5,355 nucleotides of DNA from Pelomonas sp041914785 (GTDB lineage Bacteria > Pseudomonadota > Gammaproteobacteria > Burkholderiales > Burkholderiaceae_C): NCBI GenBank assembly GCA_041914785.1, contig JAYSCT010000207.1:1-5355 (forward strand), given 5' to 3'. The notes beneath the pieces are model-generated. The model was given only the letters and a program-made list of their open reading frames with translations. It did no database searches and was not told where the DNA came from. A program made the translations under genes and the position numbers. This document shows positions 1-5,355 of this stretch, piece after piece (position 1 is the stretch's first letter; the number at the start of each line of letters is the position of its first letter).

Positions 1-113
1 ACGTGGCCAAGGCCGTGGTCGATTCGCAGGACTTCGAGAACCGCATGCTCAAGGCCTACATCCGCGACTGGCCGGTGGAAGAGGGCAGCGCCGAGGCCGA
101 GCCCAAGCTCTGA
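1..113 (+). CDS. 3' end of an unidentified protein-coding gene (partial)
   Basis: Only the last 36 codons and a TGA stop (111-113) are inside the window. The reading frame starts with a full codon at position 3, and bases 1-2 finish a preceding codon. Of the 36 sense codons, 34 end in G or C, which matches the codon use of the genes downstream and supports real coding sequence. The visible tail is hydrophilic and mixed-charge, contains the run DFENRMLKAYIRDWP, and ends in a Glu/Ala-rich stretch (EEGSAEAEPKL). It has no membrane segment, so it is probably a soluble C-terminus or a cytoplasmic tail. I do not recognise the family and assign no function. A terminator-like hairpin begins 24 bases after the stop, so this gene probably ends its own transcription unit and is not an operon partner of aroC. 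Confidence 0.75.
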   Translation, partial: VAKAVVDSQDFENRMLKAYIRDWPVEEGSAEAEPKL

Positions 114-136
114 GCCGAGCGAGGTTCGCATCCCGA

Positions 137-167
137 GAAGGCGGCCTTGCGGGGCCGCTTTCGCTTT
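137..167 (+). terminator. Rho-independent terminator after the upstream gene
   Basis: Bases 137-146 and 153-162 can form a 10-bp stem with one G-U pair and a 6-base loop (TTGCGG). Its core is GCGGCC/GGCCGC. The right arm runs into a T-rich stretch (TTTCGCTTT, 159-167). The tract is interrupted by CG, so termination strength is uncertain. The position, 24 bases after one stop codon and just ahead of the aroC promoter region, is what a gene-end terminator would show. Confidence 0.6.
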
Positions 168-178
168 GGGGCGCGTCC

Positions 179-184
179 TAAAAT
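179..184 (+). promoter_or_regulatory. Putative -10 element for aroC
   Basis: TAAAAT matches the sigma-70 -10 consensus TATAAT at five of six positions and is unusually A/T-rich for this DNA. No good -35 hexamer lies 15-19 bases upstream; that space is taken by the right arm and T tract of the terminator. Transcription from this -10 would begin at about 190-193, at or within a few bases of the aroC ATG. Confidence 0.4.
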
Positions 185-192
185 TGGGCCAT

Positions 193-1296
193 ATGTCAGG
201 CAGCACCTTCGGCGAACTCTTCCGCGTCACCAACTTCGGCGAAAGCCACGGGCCGGCCATCGGCTGCGTCATCGACGGCTGCCCGCCGGGGTTGAGCCTC
301 AGCGAGGCCGACATCCAGCCCGAGCTGGACCGGCGCCGCCCGGGCACCAGCCGGCATGTGACGCAGCGCAACGAGCCCGATGCGGTGAAGATCCTGTCCG
401 GCGTCTACGAGGGGGTGACGACCGGCACGCCGATCTGCCTGCTGATCGAGAACACCGACCAGCGCAGCAAGGACTACGGCAACATCCTCGACACCTTCCG
501 CCCGGGTCATGCCGACTACACCTACTGGCGCAAGTACGGCGTGCGCGACCCGCGCGGCGGCGGCCGCTCGTCGGCGCGGCTGACGGCGCCGATGGTGGGC
601 GCCGGGGCCGTCGCCCGCAAGTGGCTGCGCGAGAAGTTCGGCACCGAGTTCCGCGGCTGCATGACGCAGCTGGGCGAGATCGCCATCCCGTTCGAGGGCT
701 GGCAGCACGTGGGCCAGAACCCGTTCTTCGCGGCCAACGCCAGCAAGATCGAGGAACTTGAGGCCTACATGGACGCCCTCCGCCGCGCCGGCGACTCGGT
801 CGGCGCGCGCATCCGCGTGGAGGCCACCGGCGTGCCGGTGGGCCTGGGCGAGCCGCTGTTCGACAAGCTGGACGCCGACATCGCCTACGCGCTGATGGGC
901 ATCAACGCCGTCAAGGGCGTGGAGATCGGGGCCGGCTTTGGCGTCGTCGCCCAGAAGGGCACCGAGCATGGCGACGAACTCAGCCGTGACGGCTTCGCCA
1001 GCAACAACGCGGGCGGTGTGCTGGGCGGCATCAGCACCGGGCAGGACATCGTGGCCAGCATCGCCATCAAGCCCACCAGCTCCATCCGCAGCCCCAAGGC
1101 CAGCATCGACCGTGCCGGCAACCCCGCGACGGTGGAGACCTTCGGCCGCCACGACCCCTGCGTGGGCATCCGCGCCACGCCCATCGCCGAGGCCATGTTG
1201 GCGCTGGTCCTGATGGACCATGCCCTTCGTCACAGGGCGCAGTGCGGCGACGTGCACCTGGCGACCGACCCCATCCCGGGTTCCCGCCCCGGCTGA
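193..1296 (+). CDS. aroC: Chorismate synthase
   Basis: Chorismate synthase converts 5-enolpyruvylshikimate 3-phosphate to chorismate, the last step of the shikimate pathway, in the cytoplasm using reduced FMN. The 367-residue product aligns along its whole length with E. coli AroC as I remember it (about 361 residues). Visible family motifs are FGESHG at residues 15-20 including His19, RPGHADYTY with His106, GGGRSSAR at 122-129, LMGINAVKGVEIG, the Asn/Gly-rich NNAGGVLGGIS region, and GRHDPCVGIR at 318-327. His19 and His106 correspond to the two catalytic histidines known in the family. The ATG at 193 was chosen because family members begin M-(S/A)-G-N/S-T-F/I-G. An in-frame ATG at 166 would add nine atypical residues and start inside the terminator tail. 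No Shine-Dalgarno sequence precedes 193. There is no sign of damage or transfer. Confidence 0.98.
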   Translation: MSGSTFGELFRVTNFGESHGPAIGCVIDGCPPGLSLSEADIQPELDRRRPGTSRHVTQRNEPDAVKILSGVYEGVTTGTPICLLIENTDQRSKDYGNILDTFRPGHADYTYWRKYGVRDPRGGGRSSARLTAPMVGAGAVARKWLREKFGTEFRGCMTQLGEIAIPFEGWQHVGQNPFFAANASKIEELEAYMDALRRAGDSVGARIRVEATGVPVGLGEPLFDKLDADIAYALMGINAVKGVEIGAGFGVVAQKGTEHGDELSRDGFASNNAGGVLGGISTGQDIVASIAIKPTSSIRSPKASIDRAGNPATVETFGRHDPCVGIRATPIAEAMLALVLMDHALRHRAQCGDVHLATDPIPGSRPG

Positions 1297-1345
1297 TACC
1301 GGCCTGATCGCGGGCGGGTGCAGCTCAGCCCCCGCAATCCGCGTT

Positions 1346-1360
1346 TCGTCACTCTGACGA
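1346..1360. promoter_or_regulatory. Perfect 6-3-6 inverted repeat, possible operator
   Basis: The sequence TCGTCA-CTC-TGACGA has perfect 6-base arms around a 3-base centre. It lies in the aroC/efflux intergenic region, 64 bases before the adaptor start and just upstream of a weak -10-like hexamer. RND efflux operons are often controlled by dimeric repressors such as TetR- or MarR-family proteins, which bind such palindromes. No regulator gene is visible in the window, so an operator role is inference. Six-base arms can also arise by chance. Confidence 0.3.
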
Positions 1361-1382
1361 TGCGCCCCCGAGGCTCCGTTTC

Positions 1383-1388
1383 TAGACT
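1383..1388 (+). promoter_or_regulatory. Weak -10-like hexamer ahead of the efflux operon
   Basis: TAGACT matches TATAAT at four of six positions and would place the start of transcription near 1395, giving a leader of about 29 bases. A hexamer resembling a -35 (CTGACG, 1354-1359) exists, but the 23-base gap is too long for a normal sigma-70 promoter. The separate-promoter reading rests mainly on the 127-bp gap after aroC. Confidence 0.25.
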
Positions 1389-1414
1389 GCAAAGGTCTGT
1401 TTCAGAGAGCTATC

Positions 1415-1421
1415 GGGGGAG
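1415..1421 (+). promoter_or_regulatory. Ribosome binding site of the adaptor gene
   Basis: GGGGGAG lies only 2 bases before the ATG at 1424, so the useful G-rich core (1415-1419) is 4 bases from the start. This is tighter than usual but workable, and it supports 1424 as the start. A second purine run, AGAGAG (1404-1409), lies 14 bases before the ATG, too far away to be the main site. Confidence 0.55.
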
Positions 1422-1423
1422 TC

Positions 1424-2590
1424 ATGCGCAAGTCGTTCAAGTGGGGTGGCCTCGCGGCAGTCGTGCTGCTGGTGGGTGGCGCCGGCGTGGCGGTCATGGC
1501 GAGCAAGGGCGAGGGCCCGAAGAAGCCGGGTGAAGAGAAGGCCAAGCCGGCGCTGGAGTTCGTCGCCAGCGAGGTCGTCAAGCCCGTCGTCACGGCCATG
1601 CCGGCACAGATCGAGTTCAGCGGGCCGCTGGTGGCGCCGGGCACGGTGGTCGTGCGCGCCAAGTCCAACGGCACGCTGCTGAACCTGGCGGTCGGTGAGG
1701 GCAGCCGCGTGAAGGCCGGCCAGGCGCTGGGCCAGGTGGACCTCGAAGAGTTGCGCTATCGCATTGCCGAGCGCGGCGCGAGCGTGGAAGCCATGCGCGC
1801 GCAGATGGACCAGGCCGAGCGCAGCTACAAGGCCAACGAAGGCCTCGCCGCCAAGAGCTTCATCGCGCAGACGGCGCTGGACAACTCCCGCGCCGCCTAT
1901 GAATCCGCCCGTGCCAACTGGCTGGCCGCCAAGGCCCAGCTGGACACCAGCCAGGTGACGATGCGCCAGGCCGGCCTGGTGTCGCCCATCAACGGCGTCG
2001 TCGCCAAGCGCCATGCGCTGCCGGGCGAGAAGCTGGCGGCCGAGCAGCAGATCCTGACCATCGTCGACCTGGCCAAGCTGGAGCTGGCGGGGCTGGTGGG
2101 CACGCACGAAGTGAGTCGCCTGCAGCCGGGCATGCCGGTGCAGGTGAAGGTGGAGGGTGTGGAGCAGCCGGTGGAAGCCAGGATCGCCCGCATCGCGCCG
2201 GCGGCCGAGCCGGGCACGCGCTCCATCGGCGTGACGCTGGTGCTGGACAACCCCAAGGAGCTCTACCGCGCCGGCCAGTACGCCGCCGCCAAGGTGGTGC
2301 TGGCCGATGACACGCCGCGCCTGACGGTGCCCATCGCCGCCATCAGCCGCAATTCCGGGCAGGAGCAGGTCTGGATGATCGAGAACGGCGCGCTGGTGCG
2401 CCGCGTCGTGACGACCGGCCGCAGCGATGCCCGCGAAGGCCGCGTCGAGATCCTGAACGGCCTCAAGCCCGAGGCGCAGGTGCTGGCCGCGCGTTTCGAC
2501 AACCTGCGCGAGGGCGACCCGGCGCTGATCGTGGCGGCCAAGTCCGCCAAGGTTGCCAGTGCCAGCGCGTCGGCGCCGGCTCAACAGTGA
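1424..2590 (+). CDS. RND efflux periplasmic adaptor subunit (membrane fusion protein, HlyD/AcrA type)
   Basis: The 388-residue product has the layout of an AcrA/MexA-like adaptor, which links an inner-membrane RND pump to an outer-membrane channel across the periplasm. Residues 1-6 are basic (MRKSFK) and residues 7-26 are hydrophobic, forming a signal peptide or uncleaved membrane anchor. There is no lipobox; I see no cysteine in the protein, so it is not a lipoprotein. A Lys/Glu/Pro-rich linker follows (28-42). The first half of the lipoyl domain is about 75-105 (NGTLLNLAVGEGSRVKAGQ), the alpha-helical hairpin about 107-178, and the second lipoyl half starts near SPINGVV (187-193). A beta-barrel and a membrane-proximal domain fill roughly 205-370. 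The Ala/Ser tail is low complexity. Length is typical. The next gene begins 10 bases later and encodes the matching RND pump. Substrate cannot be told from sequence. Confidence 0.94.
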   Translation: MRKSFKWGGLAAVVLLVGGAGVAVMASKGEGPKKPGEEKAKPALEFVASEVVKPVVTAMPAQIEFSGPLVAPGTVVVRAKSNGTLLNLAVGEGSRVKAGQALGQVDLEELRYRIAERGASVEAMRAQMDQAERSYKANEGLAAKSFIAQTALDNSRAAYESARANWLAAKAQLDTSQVTMRQAGLVSPINGVVAKRHALPGEKLAAEQQILTIVDLAKLELAGLVGTHEVSRLQPGMPVQVKVEGVEQPVEARIARIAPAAEPGTRSIGVTLVLDNPKELYRAGQYAAAKVVLADDTPRLTVPIAAISRNSGQEQVWMIENGALVRRVVTTGRSDAREGRVEILNGLKPEAQVLAARFDNLREGDPALIVAAKSAKVASASASAPAQQ

Positions 2591-2593
2591 GGG
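2589..2593 (+). promoter_or_regulatory. Ribosome binding site of the RND transporter, overlapping the adaptor stop
   Basis: GAGGG begins inside the adaptor TGA stop (2588-2590) and sits 7 bases before the ATG at 2601, an ideal distance. It favours 2601 over the in-frame ATG at 2607. The overlap means ribosomes finishing the adaptor end on the next gene's binding site, which suggests translational coupling. Confidence 0.7.
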
Positions 2594-2600
2594 CCGCGCC

Positions 2601-5355
2601 ATGTGGATGACCCGCGTTTCCATCCAGAACCCGGTCTTCGCGACCATGGTGATGGTGGCCTTGTGCGTGCTGGGCTTGTTCGCCTATGCCCGCCTGGGCG
2701 TCGAGCAGATGCCCGACATCTCCTTCCCCGGCGCGTCGGTGGACGTGCGCTACCCCGGCGCCTCGCCCGAGGCGGTCGAGCGTGAGCTCGCCAAGCCGCT
2801 GGAGGAAGCCCTGAACACGATTGCCGGCGTGGAGCGCATCCAGTCGCGCAGCTTCGAGGGCCGCGTGCAGGCCAGCGTCGAGTTCTCGCTGAACGCCGAC
2901 ATGGGCCGCGCGATGCAGGACCTGCGCGACCGCGTGGCCGCCGCGCAGGCCCGCTTCCCGCGGGACGCCAAGCCGCCCACGGTGCAGCGCTTCGAGAACG
3001 ACAACTCGCAGCCCGTCGTCGTGATGGCGCTGCTGAGCCCGACGCGGGGCTCGCGTGAGCTGTCGATGATGGCCGACCTCATCGTCTCCAAGCGGCTGGG
3101 CCGCGTGGAAGGCGTGGCCAAGGTGGACGTGGGCGGCATGACGACGCGCGAAGTGCGCATCGACCTGGACCCCATGCGGCTGCGCGCCTACGGCGTGACG
3201 CCGGCCGAGATCGCCAAGGCGCTGGCCGATGCCAACGCCGACCAGCCGGTGGGCCTGCTGTCCGACCAGACCTCCGACGCCATCCTGCGCGTGGAAGGCC
3301 GCGTGAAGGATCCCAAGGCCTTCGGCAACATGGTGGTGGCCCGCCGCGGCAGCCTGGCGCTGACGCTGAACGACCTCGGCACGCTGGTTGAGCGCGAGCG
3401 TGAGCAGGACAGCATCGCCCGCATCAACGGCCAGCCGGCCGTCAGCTTCAACATCTTCAAGCAGCAGGACGCCAACATCGTCCGCACCGGCGATGCCGTG
3501 AAGGAGGCGATGGAAGAGCTGCGCCGCACGCTGCCCAAGGACGTGGAGCTGCGCATGATCTATGCCGCCAGCGACTTCGTGAAGGGCTCGCTGACCGGCC
3601 TGCGCCACACGCTGATCGAGGGCGCGCTGCTGACCGTGGCCATCGTGTTCCTGTTCCTGCACAGCTGGCGCTCCACCATCATCACGGGCCTCACGCTGCC
3701 CATCGCCGTCATCTCCAGCTTCATCGCCGTGCATGCGTTCGGCTTCACGCTGAACTTCATGACGATGATGGCGCTGAGCCTGTGCATCGGCCTGCTCATC
3801 GACGACGCCATCGTCGTGCGCGAGAACATCGTGCGCCACGTCGGCATGGGCAAGGACCACCGCACCGCGTCGTTCGACGGCACCAACGAGATCGGCCTGG
3901 CCGTCATGGCGACCACCTTCGCCATCTGCGCCGTGTTCGTGCCGGTCGCCTTCATGGGCGGCATCATCGGCAGGTTCTTCTACCCCTTCGGCATCACCGT
4001 CGCGGTGGCCGTGCTCGTCAGCCTGTTCGTCAGCTTCACGCTGGACCCGATGCTGTCCTCCGTCTGGCACGACCCGCCGAATGCGCGCATCAAGCATTGG
4101 CCCGTCATCGGCCACGCCATCCGCGCGACCGACTGGGGCATGGACCGGCTGCACGACCTGTACGCGCGCCTGATCGACTGGGCCTTCTCCGGCCGCCGCT
4201 ACCGCGTCTTCGTGCCACCCATCCCCGCCTACGGCCACCCGTTCGGCGCGGACGGCCAGCGCGACAAATCCGCCAGGCGCGTGCTGCGCTTCGCGACGCT
4301 GACGCCGCGCGGCCTCGTCATGTGGGGCGCTGTCGCCAGCTTCGTCGCTGCGCTGGCGCTGGCGCCCCTGGTCGGCAGCGAGTTCGTGCCCGAGACGGAC
4401 AACGGCTTCACGCAGGTCAACCTGCGCATGCCGGTGGCCAGCAGCATCGAGCGCGGCAGTGCCAAGGTGGCGCAGATCGAGGAGATCCTCAAGAACTATC
4501 CCGAGATCAAGACCGTTTCCACCGTCGTCGGCAGCACCGGCGAAGGCCTGGCCACCGGCCGCAACCAGGCGGCGCTGAACATCACGCTGACCGACCGCAG
4601 CGAGCGCAAACGCACGCAGAAGGAGATCGAGGACGCCATCCGTGGCGACATCGCCAAGATTCCCGGCATCGAGGTCAGCGTCGGCTTCAACCGGCCGATC
4701 TGGATCACGCTGCTGGGCAGCGACCCCGAGGTGCTGACGCAGTCCGCCACCGACCTGGTCGAGAAGATCAAGAAGATCCCCGGCGCCGTCGACGTCGACA
4801 CCACCGTCAAGCCCGGCCTGCCGGCCTTCGCCGTGCGCCTGAAGGACTCCGCCATCCGCGAGCTGGGCCTGACGGCGCCGCAGATCGCCTCGTCCTTGCG
4901 CGCCTACGTCAACGGCGAGATCGCGACCTACTGGACGACGCCGGACGGCAACCAGGTCGAGGTGCTGCTGCGCCTGCCGCGCGAACAGCGCGAGCGCATC
5001 GAGCAGATGAGCAAGCTGCCCGTCGCGTTCTCCAGCAGCGGCGCGCCGATCACGCTGGACCAGGTGGCCACCATCGAGCCGGTGTTCAACCCCGAGGTCA
5101 TCCGCCGCGAGAACCTGCAGCGCCGCGAGGCCGTGTTCGCCGGCGTGCAGGGCCGCCCGGGCGGCGACGTCAACGCCGACGTGCAGAAGCTCATCAAGAA
5201 CACGCAGCTTCCCCCGGGCGTGAGCTTCAAAGTGGACGGCGCCGGCAAGCAGCAGGCCGAGGCCTTCAACGGGCTGCTCGCGGCCATGGCGCTGGCCGGC
5301 ATCTTCATCTACATCGTGCTGGCCAGCCAGTTCGGCAGCTTCCTGCAGCCCATCG
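2601..5355 (+). CDS. RND family multidrug efflux transporter, inner-membrane permease subunit (HAE-1 type, 3' end outside window)
   Basis: The frame from ATG 2601 is open to the window edge: 918 codons of an expected 1,030-1,070 or so. The product is an AcrB-like proton-driven pump that works as a trimer in the inner membrane. TM1 lies at about 12-31, followed by the RND porter signature VEQMPDISFPG and YPGASPEAVE. The first periplasmic porter region runs to about 335. TM2-TM6 lie near 338-354, 360-378, 386-406, 433-452 and 462-482, TM7 near 572-590, the second porter region about 593-888, and TM8 892-908. TM4 carries GLLIDDAIVVREN. Asp401 and Asp402 match the proton-relay pair of AcrB (Asp407/408), and this motif favours drug-type (HAE-1) over heavy-metal (CzcA-type) pumps. 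TM9-TM12, with the rest of the proton relay, fall outside the window. The TM6-TM7 linker (483-571) is longer than in AcrB. The gene follows its adaptor by 10 bases in an operon. Substrate is unknown. Confidence 0.95.
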   Translation, partial: MWMTRVSIQNPVFATMVMVALCVLGLFAYARLGVEQMPDISFPGASVDVRYPGASPEAVERELAKPLEEALNTIAGVERIQSRSFEGRVQASVEFSLNADMGRAMQDLRDRVAAAQARFPRDAKPPTVQRFENDNSQPVVVMALLSPTRGSRELSMMADLIVSKRLGRVEGVAKVDVGGMTTREVRIDLDPMRLRAYGVTPAEIAKALADANADQPVGLLSDQTSDAILRVEGRVKDPKAFGNMVVARRGSLALTLNDLGTLVEREREQDSIARINGQPAVSFNIFKQQDANIVRTGDAVKEAMEELRRTLPKDVELRMIYAASDFVKGSLTGLRHTLIEGALLTVAIVFLFLHSWRSTIITGLTLPIAVISSFIAVHAFGFTLNFMTMMALSLCIGLLIDDAIVVRENIVRHVGMGKDHRTASFDGTNEIGLAVMATTFAICAVFVPVAFMGGIIGRFFYPFGITVAVAVLVSLFVSFTLDPMLSSVWHDPPNARIKHWPVIGHAIRATDWGMDRLHDLYARLIDWAFSGRRYRVFVPPIPAYGHPFGADGQRDKSARRVLRFATLTPRGLVMWGAVASFVAALALAPLVGSEFVPETDNGFTQVNLRMPVASSIERGSAKVAQIEEILKNYPEIKTVSTVVGSTGEGLATGRNQAALNITLTDRSERKRTQKEIEDAIRGDIAKIPGIEVSVGFNRPIWITLLGSDPEVLTQSATDLVEKIKKIPGAVDVDTTVKPGLPAFAVRLKDSAIRELGLTAPQIASSLRAYVNGEIATYWTTPDGNQVEVLLRLPREQRERIEQMSKLPVAFSSSGAPITLDQVATIEPVFNPEVIRRENLQRREAVFAGVQGRPGGDVNADVQKLIKNTQLPPGVSFKVDGAGKQQAEAFNGLLAAMALAGIFIYIVLASQFGSFLQPI

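Noticed and set aside
166..192. Upstream in-frame ATG for aroC at 166
   Set aside because: It would add nine residues not seen in the family, and it lies in the terminator tail, upstream of the putative -10 element. The family's conserved N-terminus begins at 193.
147..761. A 204-codon + strand open frame overlapping aroC
   Set aside because: It is an Arg/Pro-rich out-of-frame reading of aroC, and its start lies in the loop of the terminator hairpin.
1310..1335. Possible terminator after aroC (GCGGG at 1310-1314 with CCCGC at 1331-1335)
   Set aside because: The stem is only 5 bp with a 16-base loop and has no T tract after it. It is not distinguishable from chance in DNA this GC-rich.
196..1392. 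A 398-codon open frame on the - strand opposite aroC
   Set aside because: It is an antisense shadow of aroC with low-complexity Ala/Gly/Arg/His composition, no family resemblance, and no independent start signals.
1384..1398. Second small inverted repeat AGAC...GTCT between promoter and ribosome binding site
   Set aside because: Four-base arms with a 7-base gap are expected by chance.
1382..2647. A 421-codon open frame on the - strand opposite the adaptor
   Set aside because: It is an antisense shadow with biased composition. The + strand frame has a complete domain series of an RND adaptor.
2463..4238. A 591-codon open frame on the - strand opposite the adaptor end and RND transporter
   Set aside because: Its product is His/Ala/Gly/Arg-rich with no recognisable domain. 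It is the expected antisense shadow of a GC-rich gene whose third codon positions are nearly all G or C. The + strand frame encodes a clear RND transporter.

Overview
The window looks like chromosomal DNA from a high-GC betaproteobacterium, most plausibly Burkholderiales of the Rubrivivax/Leptothrix/Roseateles kind. This rests on the strong G/C preference at third codon positions and on protein sequences that match remembered betaproteobacterial relatives. No database search was possible, so the placement is an inference. All genes are on the + strand.

Layout: (1) 1-113 is the 3' end of an unidentified gene, followed by a convincing GC-rich hairpin terminator at 137-167. (2) 193-1296 is a complete aroC (chorismate synthase). 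A -10-like TAAAAT lies so close to its start codon, with no Shine-Dalgarno sequence, that the transcript may be leaderless. (3) 1297-1423 is a 127-bp intergenic region. It holds a perfect 6+3+6 inverted repeat (possible operator), a weak -10-like hexamer and a purine-rich ribosome binding site. (4) 1424-2590 is a periplasmic adaptor (membrane fusion protein) of an RND efflux pump. (5) 2601 to the window end is the inner-membrane RND transporter. It is open throughout and cut by the window edge near the start of transmembrane segment 9.

The adaptor and transporter are 10 bp apart, and the transporter's ribosome binding site overlaps the adaptor stop codon, so they form one efflux operon. The transporter would move substrates out using proton flow. 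The adaptor would bridge it to an outer-membrane channel that is not encoded in this window. aroC is a housekeeping gene of aromatic amino acid biosynthesis and appears to be a separate transcription unit with no evident functional link to the pump.

I see no mobile element, CRISPR array, RNA gene or clearly novel system. The points most worth a second look are the possible leaderless aroC start, the inverted repeat ahead of the efflux operon, and a long cytoplasmic linker between TM6 and TM7 of the transporter.
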